Shown here: one piece after another, positions 1 through 8,824 of the stretch
Layout of the letters: each line of letters starts with the position of its first letter
Numbering within the stretch: the first letter of the stretch is position 1
DNA from: Robertkochia solimangrovi
GTDB taxonomy: Bacteria; Bacteroidota; Bacteroidia; Flavobacteriales; Flavobacteriaceae
NCBI RefSeq assembly: GCF_007279655.1
Contig: NZ_QKWN01000012.1
Location: forward strand, 1 to 64,000
Length of the DNA stretch: 64,000 nucleotides
Direction: 5' to 3'
Notes under the pieces: model-generated
Told to the model about the DNA's origin: nothing
What the model saw: the letters and a program-made list of their open reading frames with translations, nothing else
The model's database searches: none
Made by a program: the position numbers and the translations under genes

Positions 1-2
1 GT

Positions 3-866
3 CCGCAAGGTGTTCAGGGTGAAACTGGAGCTCAAGGTCCACAAGGAATTCAAGGAGAAAAAGGTGACCAGGGAGATCAAGGTCCGACTGGTGCAACCGG
101 AGCTCAGGGTCCACAAGGAGAAGTAGGTCCACAAGGTCCTGCTGGTCCAACTGGTCCAACTGGTGCCGCGGGTGCGAATGGACTTGACGGAGCGACCGGT
201 CCACAAGGTCCTAAAGGTGATCCGGGAGACCCGGCAACCGACGATCAAACATTATCTACAGACGGAACTGCTGGTAATCTTTCCATCTCTGGAGGGAATT
301 CAGTTACACTTAATGTGAATGATGGAGATTCGGTAATCGGAAATGAGACAGTAACCGGAATGGTATTAAATGCTTCGACAGGTGTGTTAACACTTTCTGA
401 AGGCGGTAATACAGATAAGACCGTTGATTTGAGCGGACTAAACACAGATGATCAAATTGCTTCTGAAGTAGATCTTGACGCAGAATTAGATGTGGATGGA
501 GATGGGGTAAATGAGACCACCGTGCAGGAAGCGATTCAGGATGTAGTCAAAGTTACAGCAACTGCCGGAAGAATATTCTATCCACCATCAATTGCGATAA
601 ATGCGGCTACTACCGGTACCGGAAGAACACTGAATCTGTATACACAATATACCGCTGAATTCGGAAGCCCGATGGCAAGCAGTGCCGGAGCTCCGGGTGC
701 GATACCAGTGTATGCTGCAAACGAATTATACTACTATGTGACCAATTATGATACTGACGTGTTCGCCAATGTATCCATTTCTGCAACCGGAGTAATGACC
801 TATGATGTGATTGCTACTCCCAGAAATTACAATGCGATCATCAACGTAGTGTTCGTCGTAAAATAA
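3..866 (+). CDS. Collagen-like repeat surface protein, C-terminal part (5' end outside window)
   Basis: The open frame enters from the left edge. Roughly the first 78 residues are uninterrupted Gly-X-Y triplets (for example [12 protein letters not shown] and [12 protein letters not shown]), the collagen triple-helix pattern. About 200 non-collagenous residues follow, rich in T, N, D and A and ending in a beta-rich tail (FVVK). Bacterial collagen-like proteins of this kind are usually exported and form trimeric stalks or fibres at the surface. The start, and any signal peptide, lie outside the window. The gene ends 18 bases before a T9SS cargo gene and a PorP/SprF-like gene, so a cell-surface role is likely. 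The exact function is unknown. The repeat-rich 5' part could vary in length between strains. Confidence 0.85.
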   Translation, partial: PQGVQGETGAQGPQGIQGEKGDQGDQGPTGATGAQGPQGEVGPQGPAGPTGPTGAAGANGLDGATGPQGPKGDPGDPATDDQTLSTDGTAGNLSISGGNSVTLNVNDGDSVIGNETVTGMVLNASTGVLTLSEGGNTDKTVDLSGLNTDDQIASEVDLDAELDVDGDGVNETTVQEAIQDVVKVTATAGRIFYPPSIAINAATTGTGRTLNLYTQYTAEFGSPMASSAGAPGAIPVYAANELYYYVTNYDTDVFANVSISATGVMTYDVIATPRNYNAIINVVFVVK

Positions 867-884
867 TTTTAAAGAAACATTGAC

Positions 885-3155
885 TTGAAAGTCTTAAGAT
901 CACATATAAACCTTTTACTGACATTCGGACTCGTACTTTTTAGTGCGGGTCTGCATGCACAGTTTATTCTAACCGCTCCGGGAGATAGTGATGAAACAAA
1001 CTATCGTTGGTATAATGCGGTGGAGCCCGATAATTTACTGGGGTCTGAACGAACTTTTGAGGTGAATGTTCCGGGTGTGTATTTTGCTACCTATGATGGA
1101 ACATTATGTGGAAAAAATGCCACAAGCTATTTTATTGTAACCTTTTGTGGTAAACCGAATAATGAAGTGACACTCGATATTTCTTCCAGTGTGCCTTCAG
1201 GAGCAACAGTTAGCTGGACTCCGGCGGTGACCGGTGATAAACTTCGGCCGACTGTAACTGCTGATGGTAGTGTAACGAAATATACCCCTTATGTACATAT
1301 CTTAGGGAATAAAAAAAAGTTGCCAAGCTTTACGGTGGTTTGCTTACAAGGACCATTTATGTTGGTAGATGACCTGGTAAGTATCGATCAGGATGAGCCG
1401 GTGGTCATACGAATGCTCGACAATGATGTAGATATTCCATCTATTGGGGTGATTAGTTATACGGATCCTTTACATGGTCTTGTTTCTCTTGATGATCATG
1501 GAACCCCATCGGATCCGCGTGACGATACTTTTGAGTACCTACCAGAACCTGGTTTTAGCGGAGAAGATACCTATACCTATACCTTGACACTTATTAACAG
1601 CGACGGTTCCACTATGACCGATACTGCTACTATCAAGGTGATGGTAAATAATATAAATGATCTGCCTATAGCAACTAACGATGTGTTAAGTGTTTACGAA
1701 GATAGTTCAGGCGGATCTGCAAATCAGATCAATGTAGCTCTAAACGATGACATTGGGTATGATGGGGGAGATGATGATAATTACGATTTGTTTACTCCTC
1801 CAAACAATGGAGTGGTGACAGAAATAAGTGATGGGGTATTCGAATATATTCCTAACCCGAATTTTAACGGAATGGATAGTTTCGTCTATTCACTGACTGA
1901 TGTCGATGGTTCGCAAACCACAGCGGTAGTTACGGTTCATGTACTACCGGTTAATGACGATCCGGTTGCGGTGGATGACCATGAAGATATTACTTCAGGA
2001 ACGTCATTTATTATTGTAGTGTTGGATAATGATTATGATATCGATGGTGATCTCTTAACCGTTGCAAGTTTTGATGGTGTTGATAAGGCAGAGGTTGTTT
2101 TAAATGACGATGGAACGTTTACTTATACTCCAAAACCCGGATTTACAGGTATGGATACCTTTACCTACACGATCAGTGATGGAAATGGTGGATCTTCGAC
2201 GGCTACCGTTACGATCAATGTTCTTTCTGAAAATACAGTAACACTGGCTTTTGATGATGAATTTGAAATGGAGGAAGATTCAGAAGCGGTTCTCGACATA
2301 TTGCAAAATGATGCAATAAATGCAGGGGCTACGGTGATTATTACCAATGTGCAGACGCCGATCAATGGAGAAGTAATCCTGAACGCAGATAATACGTTAC
2401 GTTTTATTCCTGAACATGATTTTGTAGGTGTAAATCAATTTGAATACACCATTTCGGTTACTGATACCGATGGAATCGTTTACAGTGGTACAGCTACGGT
2501 GACCATAAAAGTTACTCCGGTGCAGGATATTGTCAATGATACTGCGAATGTCGATTCGTCAAATCCGGAATCCATTGTAATCAGCGTATTTGACAATGAT
2601 ACTTTCCATGATGATACTATCGTGACCATTATCAGTATTTCTACACCGATCCATGGCACGGCAACACTTAACCCGGATGGCACGGTAAGTTATTTAGTGG
2701 AGCAATCTTTTGAAGGTCTTGATGTGTTCACTTATACTGTTGCCGTTGTGCATTCTGATGGGAGCACTAATAACGAAACCGGAAATATTACCATAACCGC
2801 GATCAGAAGTACATCATTACCGGCACCATCTCCTGAGGAGGAAGAGGAAGAACTGTTGCTGGTACATCAATTGGTGACTCCAAACGGAGACGGACAGAAT
2901 GATTGGCTACAAATAGATGGTATTGAATTGTATCCTGATAATTCAGTGCAAATATTTAACCGTTGGGGTGTCAGAGTGTTTGAGACATCCGGATACGGAC
3001 AAGGAAGAAATTATTTCTATGGTATCTCTGAAGGTAGATTGACAATAAGTCAACAAAGTAAATTACCATCAGGAACCTACTATTACATCATCAATTTTAA
3101 AGATGAGAATGGATATAAGCATAATAAATCAGGCTATTTCTACATAAATAATTGA
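885..3155 (+). CDS. T9SS-secreted multidomain adhesin-like protein with gliding-motility C-terminal domain
   Basis: 756 residues. The start is TTG at 885; the nearby ATG at 879 is closed by a stop at once, and TTG gives a good signal peptide (hydrophobic LLLTFGLVLFSAG, cleavage near HAQ at 24-26). An Ig-like segment with cysteines (about 30-90) is followed by about five cadherin/VCBS-type repeats of about 90 residues (about 160-640). These repeats carry the recurring signatures DNDxD, PxxGF.G.D.FTYT and VNDDPVAVDD. After a Glu-rich linker (EEEEEE, about 650) comes a C-terminal domain with TPNGDGQND and IFNRWG, the gliding-motility-associated (CHU_C, type B) T9SS signal. Known family members are large exported adhesins. 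Its ligand is unknown. Confidence 0.88.
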   Translation: MKVLRSHINLLLTFGLVLFSAGLHAQFILTAPGDSDETNYRWYNAVEPDNLLGSERTFEVNVPGVYFATYDGTLCGKNATSYFIVTFCGKPNNEVTLDISSSVPSGATVSWTPAVTGDKLRPTVTADGSVTKYTPYVHILGNKKKLPSFTVVCLQGPFMLVDDLVSIDQDEPVVIRMLDNDVDIPSIGVISYTDPLHGLVSLDDHGTPSDPRDDTFEYLPEPGFSGEDTYTYTLTLINSDGSTMTDTATIKVMVNNINDLPIATNDVLSVYEDSSGGSANQINVALNDDIGYDGGDDDNYDLFTPPNNGVVTEISDGVFEYIPNPNFNGMDSFVYSLTDVDGSQTTAVVTVHVLPVNDDPVAVDDHEDITSGTSFIIVVLDNDYDIDGDLLTVASFDGVDKAEVVLNDDGTFTYTPKPGFTGMDTFTYTISDGNGGSSTATVTINVLSENTVTLAFDDEFEMEEDSEAVLDILQNDAINAGATVIITNVQTPINGEVILNADNTLRFIPEHDFVGVNQFEYTISVTDTDGIVYSGTATVTIKVTPVQDIVNDTANVDSSNPESIVISVFDNDTFHDDTIVTIISISTPIHGTATLNPDGTVSYLVEQSFEGLDVFTYTVAVVHSDGSTNNETGNITITAIRSTSLPAPSPEEEEEELLLVHQLVTPNGDGQNDWLQIDGIELYPDNSVQIFNRWGVRVFETSGYGQGRNYFYGISEGRLTISQQSKLPSGTYYYIINFKDENGYKHNKSGYFYINN

Positions 3156-3159
3156 TCAA

Positions 3160-4128
3160 ATGAAGAAGGGAGCTTTGAAAATATTTAAACTTTCGTTACA
3201 GATCTGGCTGGGACTATTTGCATTGATCGTAAATGCACAGCAGGATTCTCAGTATACACAGTATATGTTCAATACGATGAGTGTGAATCCTGCTTATGCA
3301 GGAAGCAGAGGGATGTTCAGTTTTACCGGAATGTACAGAAATCAGTGGCTCGGACTGGACGGGGCACCGGAAACTCAAACCCTCAATTTCCATACGCCGG
3401 TTAGAAACAGCAAGTTTGGAGTAGGGGTTTCCGTCATTAATGATAAGATAGGTAATGGTGTTAATCAGGAAACGAATTTTGATATCGTAGCTTCCTACAC
3501 GGTTGAAACCTCCTACCAGGGGAAGTTATCTTTTGGATTGAAAGCAGGTGCAAATCTACTGAATATTGATTTCACTAAATTAAATCAATATGATGATGTA
3601 GAGTTTACTGAAGATGAGAACATTGATAATAAGATATCTCCAAATATCGGAGCTGGTGTTTACTATCACACCGATAGTTGGTATGTGGGATTATCAGTGC
3701 CAAATTTAATTCAGACTCAGCATTTCCAGGAGTCAGCAAATGGCAATACATCCAGTTCAACCTATGTGGCTAAAGATCGCATCAATTACTATTTGATAGG
3801 GGGGTATGTTTTCGACCTGAATTATATGTGGCAATTCAAACCGACCGTTTTGACTAAGGTCGTTGCAGGAGCGCCGATGCAGTTCGATCTTTCGGCAAAC
3901 TTTCTGTATGATGAAACCGTGACCATGGGAATCGGTTATCGCTTCGATGCTGCGATTACTGCTATGTTAGGATTTCAATTGAACAGATCGCTTAATGTTG
4001 GCCTGGCCTATGATCGGGAGATCACGGAACTTGGAGGCACCCAATTCAATAGTGGAACTATGGAATTCTTTCTCCGATTTGAACTTTTCAGAAATTACAG
4101 AAGAATCACAACCCCTCGATTCTTTTAA
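3160..4128 (+). CDS. PorP/SprF family type IX secretion outer-membrane protein
   Basis: 322 residues with a signal peptide ending near VNAQQ (about 26). It then shows the family hallmarks QDSQYTQYMFN and NPAYAGSRG and a 14-stranded-barrel style alternation of aromatic and polar residues up to the terminal Phe. PorP/SprF proteins sit in the outer membrane and help export or anchor T9SS cargos that carry the type-B C-terminal domain, as SprF does for SprB. The gene begins 4 bases after the cargo gene, so the two are almost certainly co-transcribed and probably act as a dedicated cargo-partner pair. The length matches the family (about 300-340). Confidence 0.92.
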   Translation: MKKGALKIFKLSLQIWLGLFALIVNAQQDSQYTQYMFNTMSVNPAYAGSRGMFSFTGMYRNQWLGLDGAPETQTLNFHTPVRNSKFGVGVSVINDKIGNGVNQETNFDIVASYTVETSYQGKLSFGLKAGANLLNIDFTKLNQYDDVEFTEDENIDNKISPNIGAGVYYHTDSWYVGLSVPNLIQTQHFQESANGNTSSSTYVAKDRINYYLIGGYVFDLNYMWQFKPTVLTKVVAGAPMQFDLSANFLYDETVTMGIGYRFDAAITAMLGFQLNRSLNVGLAYDREITELGGTQFNSGTMEFFLRFELFRNYRRITTPRFF

Positions 4129-4240
4129 ATGTTCATTAGCGATCATAAATTGTAAGTTTCCTTTTTAGATCACATTAGATTCTCCGTTTTCTATTGTCCT
4201 ATGCTCTTTATTTTAATTTGTAAGTGCTATTTTTACCCCT

Positions 4241-4765
4241 ATGAACGAAGAAGTAGTAATACTGGTAAACGAAAAGGACGAACCGATAGGAACCATGGAG
4301 AAGATAGAAGCCCATGAAAAGGCTTTACTGCATCGTGCCTTCTCTGTATTTGTCTTCAATGATAAAGGAGAAACCATGATCCAGCAACGAGCTTTGAGTA
4401 AATATCATTCACCTGGATTATGGACAAATACCTGCTGTAGTCATCAGAGAACCGGAGAGACCAATATTCAAGCCGGAAAGCGGAGGTTGATGGAAGAGAT
4501 GGGTTTTGAAACAGAGTTGAAGGAGGTTTTTTCTTTTATATATAAAGCCGCCTTTGATAATGGTTTGACAGAACACGAATTCGATCACGTAATGGTGGGG
4601 CAGTTCAATGACCTTCCGGACATCAATCCTGATGAAGTAGCAGACTGGAAGTGGATGACACTGGAAGATATAAGGGAAGATATGAATTTCCATCCGGAGA
4701 ATTATACAGCCTGGTTCCGAATCATTTTTGATAAATTCTATAAGTATATCCACAAACAATCTTAG
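4241..4765 (+). CDS. idi: Isopentenyl-diphosphate delta-isomerase, type 1
   Basis: 174 residues. It interconverts isopentenyl and dimethylallyl diphosphate in cytosolic isoprenoid synthesis. The Nudix fold is visible: the catalytic-cysteine motif WTNTCCSHQ (Cys65/Cys66, His68), the Nudix-like helix RRLMEEMGF (81-89), and the acidic catalytic and metal segment TEHEFDHV (Glu111/Glu113). The usual Pro after the CCSH motif is Gln here, which does not affect catalytic positions. It is the first gene of a tight run with the pterin synthase gene (2-base gap) and manA. Length is normal for bacterial type 1 enzymes. Confidence 0.95.
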   Translation: MNEEVVILVNEKDEPIGTMEKIEAHEKALLHRAFSVFVFNDKGETMIQQRALSKYHSPGLWTNTCCSHQRTGETNIQAGKRRLMEEMGFETELKEVFSFIYKAAFDNGLTEHEFDHVMVGQFNDLPDINPDEVADWKWMTLEDIREDMNFHPENYTAWFRIIFDKFYKYIHKQS

Positions 4766-4767
4766 CC

Positions 4768-5178
4768 ATGAAACTTAAAGTAAGCAGAAGAGGTCATTTC
4801 AATGCAGCACATCGATTGTATAGAAAGGACTGGGATCATGAAAGGAATCAGGAGGTTTTTGGTAAGTGTAATAATCCTAATTATCATGGTCATAATTACG
4901 AAGTGATCGTAAGTGTATTTGGAGTTATCGATCCGGATACCGGATTTGTGATGGATATGAAGATTCTTAAAGATTTGTTGAGAGATGAGGTTGAAGAGTA
5001 TCTGGATCATAAAAATCTCAATCTTGATATTGAGGAATTCAAGGATACAAATCCTACTGCAGAATATATAGCAGTTGTAATCTGGAATCGCCTGCGTCCT
5101 CATATTGATAAAAACCTGGCTCTTGAGGTTCAGCTGTTCGAAACACCAAGAAATTTTGTAACCTATTCTGGGGATTAA
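4768..5178 (+). CDS. queD: 6-carboxytetrahydropterin / 6-pyruvoyl-tetrahydropterin synthase family enzyme
   Basis: 136 residues. Zinc ligands are His15 (HFNAAH), His40 and His42 (YHGHNY). The catalytic Cys34 lies in GKCNNPNYHGHNY, and the Asp-His pair appears in LDHKNLN. The C-terminal substrate-anchoring Glu is in LFETPRNF. The family converts dihydroneopterin triphosphate either to 6-carboxytetrahydropterin (QueD, queuosine pathway) or to 6-pyruvoyl-tetrahydropterin (PTPS). The GKCNNPN.HGHNY string is shared with PTPS-type members, so the exact product cannot be decided from sequence alone. No other queuosine gene is in the window. It sits between idi and manA with very short gaps. Confidence 0.85.
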   Translation: MKLKVSRRGHFNAAHRLYRKDWDHERNQEVFGKCNNPNYHGHNYEVIVSVFGVIDPDTGFVMDMKILKDLLRDEVEEYLDHKNLNLDIEEFKDTNPTAEYIAVVIWNRLRPHIDKNLALEVQLFETPRNFVTYSGD

Positions 5179-5196
5179 AACAATACAGTTATTTAA

Positions 5197-6168
5197 ATGA
5201 CAGAATTATATCCATTAAGATTTAAGCCGATTTTTAAAGATTATCTCTGGGGAGGTACTAAGTTGAGATCGGTTCTAAACAAAGATTTTGAAACAGATAC
5301 TGCTGCTGAAAGCTGGGAAGTTTCTGCAGTTGAAGGAAATGTTTCTGTAGTGATGAATGGTCCTCTGGCCGGAAAAGAATTACAGGAATTGATCGATACT
5401 TACCAATCCGAATTGTTAGGGGAGGCAGTATTTAACAGGTTTGGTAATATGTTTCCTATTCTGATAAAGTTTATTGATGCTAATAAAGACCTTTCCGTTC
5501 AATTACACCCCAATGATTCCCTTGCGCGTGAAAGACATGATTCGTTCGGTAAAACGGAGATGTGGGTTGTTATGGAGGCTGATGAAGGGTCGGAATTGAT
5601 CGTTGGATTCAATAAAGATCTTAGCAGGGAGGAATATACCGAAGCTTTAGAGAGTGGTAAACTGATGGATATCCTTAATCGTGAAAAAGTAGGATCCGGG
5701 GATACGTATTTTATAAAGGCAGGGAAGGTGCATGCGATAGGGGCAGGCATTTTACTGGCAGAGATTCAGCAAACCTCTAATATTACCTATCGAATCTATG
5801 ATTATGACAGAAAGGACAAGGACGGAAATACCCGTGAATTACATACCGAACTTTCTGTTGAGGCGATCGACTATAAGAAGAAAGATGATTATAAGGTTCG
5901 CTATGAAGAAGAATATAATGTATCTAACCCTATGGTGAAGTGTGATTATTTCAACACTAATTTCCTCAATATATACGGTACACATACAGCGCAATTGGTC
6001 AACAGAGATTCCTTTACGATCTATATGTGTATCGAAGGTCAGGTACAGCTAACAGTGAACGGTAATTCGGAATCATTGACCATTGGTGAAACTATTTTGA
6101 TCCCGGCGAATATCAATACGGTGAACTTTAGTGCCGCGAATGCAAAAATTTTAGAGGTACATCTCTAG
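5197..6168 (+). CDS. manA: Mannose-6-phosphate isomerase, class I
   Basis: 323 residues. It interconverts mannose 6-phosphate and fructose 6-phosphate. The zinc site is clear: QLHPN (Gln102, His104), KTEMW (Glu121) and GKVHAIG (His179). The short bacterial cupin-type length (about 310-325) fits. The N-terminus PLRFKPIFKDYLWGGTKL is the usual family start. It lies 18 bases downstream of the pterin synthase gene in the same direction, so it is likely part of one transcript starting at idi. A separate promoter follows it, for the small gene at 6205. Confidence 0.95.
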   Translation: MTELYPLRFKPIFKDYLWGGTKLRSVLNKDFETDTAAESWEVSAVEGNVSVVMNGPLAGKELQELIDTYQSELLGEAVFNRFGNMFPILIKFIDANKDLSVQLHPNDSLARERHDSFGKTEMWVVMEADEGSELIVGFNKDLSREEYTEALESGKLMDILNREKVGSGDTYFIKAGKVHAIGAGILLAEIQQTSNITYRIYDYDRKDKDGNTRELHTELSVEAIDYKKKDDYKVRYEEEYNVSNPMVKCDYFNTNFLNIYGTHTAQLVNRDSFTIYMCIEGQVQLTVNGNSESLTIGETILIPANINTVNFSAANAKILEVHL

Positions 6169-6176
6169 AATTAAAT

Positions 6177-6184
6177 TAATTTTG
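6177..6184 (+). promoter_or_regulatory. Bacteroidota -7 box for the 6205 gene
   Basis: TAATTTTG matches the Bacteroidota TAnnTTTG consensus exactly. It ends 20 bases before the ATG at 6205, which implies a short 5' leader. No clear -33 TTTG is seen. Confidence 0.5.
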
Positions 6185-6204
6185 CAATATAAAAACACAC
6201 GAAT

Positions 6205-6471
6205 ATGGGAAGTATACGAGATCTCAAAAAAGATATCAATTTTGTACTGGGAGACATCATCGAAGCGGTTTATCTGTGGGAACTGAGCACTGGACAAAAA
6301 CAAACGAAAGAAGGTAATGCAATTATCGATGAAGCTATCGATACATTTGATGAACTAATCGCAAAGGTTAATGATCGTTCTGTGGAGAACAGACAATCTC
6401 ATTTGAAGGAGGTAAATAAGGAGCTAGAGACCAAAGCAACTGCTTTGATCGAAAAAGTTAACAGCCTTTAA
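6205..6471 (+). CDS. Small helical conserved protein of unknown function
   Basis: 88 residues, almost entirely predicted helix, rich in E, K, D and I, with no signal peptide, cysteines or membrane segment. The N-terminus is MGSIRDLKKDINFVLGDIIE. I do not recognise a named domain. It has its own -7 box and lies between manA and tRNA-Thr. Its small size, high charge and codon use like its neighbours suggest a genuine cytosolic protein. No function can be assigned. Confidence 0.75.
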   Translation: MGSIRDLKKDINFVLGDIIEAVYLWELSTGQKQTKEGNAIIDEAIDTFDELIAKVNDRSVENRQSHLKEVNKELETKATALIEKVNSL

Positions 6472-6488
6472 ATTTTTATAAAAATTTA

Positions 6489-6519
6489 TTTGGAAATTAT
6501 TCCGACAAATTTATCTTTG
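6489..6519 (+). promoter_or_regulatory. Promoter of tRNA-Thr
   Basis: TTTG at 6489-6492, a 19-base spacer, then TATCTTTG at 6512-6519. This is a near-ideal Bacteroidota -33/-7 pair, 22 bases before the mature tRNA. Confidence 0.8.
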
Positions 6520-6541
6520 CGGTCGAATTAAAAAGTTCGAC

Positions 6542-6615
6542 GCCGATGTAGCTCAGCTGGCTAGAGCAGCTGATTTGTAATCAGCAGGTCGTGGGTTCGA
6601 GTCCCTCTATCGGCT
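6542..6615 (+). tRNA. tRNA-Thr (anticodon UGU)
   Basis: 74 bases fold as a cloverleaf. The acceptor stem GCCGATG/TATCGGC has one G-U pair. The D arm is GCTC...GAGC, the anticodon stem GCTGA/TCAGC with loop TTTGTAA (anticodon TGT, reading ACA), and the T arm GTGGG-TTCGAGT-CCCTC has one U-U mismatch. The discriminator is T and CCA is not encoded. Confidence 0.96.
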
Positions 6616-6621
6616 CCTAAT

Positions 6622-6653
6622 AAAAAAGGTCTTTCAAATGAAAGACCTTTTTT
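6622..6653 (+). terminator. Bidirectional Rho-independent terminator
   Basis: The stem AAAAAAGGTCTTTC / GAAAGACCTTTTTT is perfect, with loop AAAT. The T-tract and the opposing A-tract let it serve both tRNA-Thr (+) and the DUF4369 gene (-). Confidence 0.85.
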
Positions 6654-6676
6654 AATTTATGTAGGCAGAGGTTTGT

Positions 6677-7411
6677 TTATTCAGCGTTCTCTGCGGTATC
6701 TTTGGAATTTTCTCCTTCTTTGATCTTTTCGATATATTTCTTTAGCGCTGTACCGTATTTAGACTTAGCAACTGGTTCAGAAAGCATGTTGTTGATCGAG
6801 TCGAGATATTTAACCGTAAGGTTCGGTGCTTCGGTCAATACCAGATACGGCGTAACATAACTGTCTGAATTATTAAAGATGTAATTAACAGTATAAAGGA
6901 AAGAGCGTTGTTGATTTCTGTTTAGTTCTGTGATCAGTGAATCTGCGATCTCCGCGTCACCATTCTTTTCTGCTTCGAACTTAGATTTGATAAGTTCAAG
7001 GTTTTTATTGGAGAACTTAGAGCGCATTTTTCTATATTCATAAAGTTTATTATTCGTTGCTGAACCTTCCACAATCGCTTCCGGAGCAAAATAATCACGA
7101 GAAGTTTTAATAGTGATCGTTCCTTCTTCTCCGAAGAAATCAAGTCGGTCGTTTAATTGGTTTCCATCATTTTTATCGAGATACAGGTAAAAAATCTCCG
7201 GTCCTTCGATATCTGTTGAAAAAGTAAACTCAGGATTACCATTTATTTGAAGGGAATCGATGGTAATAAGTGTGGTATCTTTAACTCTCTGAAAGTAGAG
7301 TGTACCTTTTTTAAGTCCTTCAATTTTTCCATTTACAACCATATTCTTGCTTTCTTTAGCACAAGAGAATAGGGTAAGAGCAGTCAGCATTGCAATAAAT
7401 CTTCTTCGCAT
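6677..7411 (-). CDS. DUF4369 domain lipoprotein
   Basis: 244 residues. The lipobox TLFSC places the lipidated Cys at 17. The N-terminal half (NGKIEGLKKGTLYFQRV...) matches the DUF4369 beta-sandwich often found in front of thioredoxin-like domains in Bacteroidota, but no CxxC thioredoxin motif follows. The C-terminal half is helical and charged. It is probably a periplasm-facing lipoprotein of unknown role. It faces the tRNA terminator and follows the DUF819 gene with a 48-base gap. Confidence 0.8.
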   Translation of the reverse strand: MRRRFIAMLTALTLFSCAKESKNMVVNGKIEGLKKGTLYFQRVKDTTLITIDSLQINGNPEFTFSTDIEGPEIFYLYLDKNDGNQLNDRLDFFGEEGTITIKTSRDYFAPEAIVEGSATNNKLYEYRKMRSKFSNKNLELIKSKFEAEKNGDAEIADSLITELNRNQQRSFLYTVNYIFNNSDSYVTPYLVLTEAPNLTVKYLDSINNMLSEPVAKSKYGTALKKYIEKIKEGENSKDTAENAE

Positions 7412-7459
7412 TATTCTAATAATTTGATCGGCAAATATGCATATTTATGTTCTATTATA

Positions 7460-8725
7460 CTAAATTTTTGAGGCTATTTCGAGTAGATATGCACAAAACA
7501 AAGCCCCGTAAGTACCCACTGCGTAACCGAAAACGGCTAATAGGACACCAACTGTAGCAAGGGAAGGATGGAAGGCTGCTGCGACAACAGGTGCAGATGC
7601 GGCACCTCCTACATTCGCCTGACTTCCCACTGCAAGGAAGAAATAGGGGGCCTTGATCAATTTGGCAACCCCGATGAGTAATAAGGCATGTATAGTGATC
7701 CATATAAGTCCAACAACCAGTAATCCTGGATTGTCAAGAATTTTACTTAGGTCCATTTTCATTCCAATGGTCGCAACGAGAATATAAATGCATATTGAGC
7801 CCAGCTTACTCGCTCCGGCACCTTCATAATTTCGAGCCTTGGTAAAGGAAAGAACTATGCCTATAACGGTTGCAATTGTGATCATCCAGAAGAACTGTGA
7901 CCCGAAGGATGACAATGCATTGGTCTGATCCTGTATTGCGGCAACATTCTTCATAAGAAAATCTGAAATATTGTTGGCACCCCAATGAGCAAGTCCAACT
8001 GCGGCAAATGCCAAGGAAAGCATGACCATGTAATCTTGGAGACTTGGGTTTCGGGTTACTTTTTCAGTAAATGTCAATACTTTCTTCTTTAGGGTTTCTA
8101 TCGCTGAACTGTCAGCTTGTAACCATTTGTCGATTCGGTCATTTTTGCCGATACCGATAAGAATCACAGCCATCCAGATATTGGCAACCACAATATCAAC
8201 CAAAACCATTCCTCCATATTTTTCGGGATTGAATTTAAAGATCTCGAGCATTGCTGCCTGATTAGCACCCCCTCCGATCCAGCTACCTGCTATGGTTGCC
8301 AGACCACGCCACACAGCATCAAATTCAACGCCTCCAACGGTATCCGGTGAAATGGCAGATACGATCAATACTGCAATAGGACCACCGACAATGATACCCA
8401 GGGTTCCTGTGAGGAACATGATTAAAGCCTTTGGCCCCAAATTAAATACCGCTTTGAGGTCCATGCTAAGCGTCATCAGCACCAGAGATGCAGGAAGAAG
8501 ATAGCGGCTGGAGACAAAATAAAGATTTGAAATTTCATCCGATATCACATTTAACGAGGTCAGAATAGCTGGTAGCATGTAACACATTAACAGTGCCGGT
8601 ACAACTTTATAGAATTTACTCCAAAAACCTGATTTTTGTCCAGATGTTATGAAGACAAATCCAAGACAGAGCATTATCAGTCCGAATACGATAGTATCGT
8701 CAGTAATAAGGGGTCCTTCGTTCAT
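7460..8725 (-). CDS. DUF819 (YjcL-like) family integral membrane protein
   Basis: 421 residues from the ATG at 8725 (MNEGPLITDDTIVFG). About 10-12 hydrophobic helices are present, with Gly-rich family motifs GSWIGGGANQAAM and VGSQANVGGAASAPVVA. DUF819 proteins are inner-membrane carriers of unproven substrate. An upstream GTG at 8776 would add 17 residues, but it lies inside the terminator hairpin of the preceding M61 gene, so I prefer 8725. Confidence 0.88.
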   Translation of the reverse strand: MNEGPLITDDTIVFGLIMLCLGFVFITSGQKSGFWSKFYKVVPALLMCYMLPAILTSLNVISDEISNLYFVSSRYLLPASLVLMTLSMDLKAVFNLGPKALIMFLTGTLGIIVGGPIAVLIVSAISPDTVGGVEFDAVWRGLATIAGSWIGGGANQAAMLEIFKFNPEKYGGMVLVDIVVANIWMAVILIGIGKNDRIDKWLQADSSAIETLKKKVLTFTEKVTRNPSLQDYMVMLSLAFAAVGLAHWGANNISDFLMKNVAAIQDQTNALSSFGSQFFWMITIATVIGIVLSFTKARNYEGAGASKLGSICIYILVATIGMKMDLSKILDNPGLLVVGLIWITIHALLLIGVAKLIKAPYFFLAVGSQANVGGAASAPVVAAAFHPSLATVGVLLAVFGYAVGTYGALFCAYLLEIASKI

Positions 8726-8768
8726 AGTAAAGTTTTCAATTTGCGGCAAAATACGAAATCCAAATAAA

Positions 8769-8803
8769 AAAGCCACCTCGTAAATTGATTAAGAGGTGGC
8801 TTT
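8769..8803 (-). terminator. Terminator of the M61 peptidase gene
   Basis: The inverted repeat AAAGCCACCTC / GAGGTGGCTTT has a 13-base loop. On the minus strand it is followed by a T-rich stretch. It lies between the M61 gene stop and the DUF819 start. Confidence 0.8.
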
Positions 8804-8824
8804 ATGATTGTTATCCGATTTTTA

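Noticed and set aside
1381-2800. Internal repeats in the 885-3155 gene as possible mobile or CRISPR-like repeats
   Set aside because: They encode tandem cadherin/VCBS domains. The DNA is diverged and in frame, with no spacer structure.
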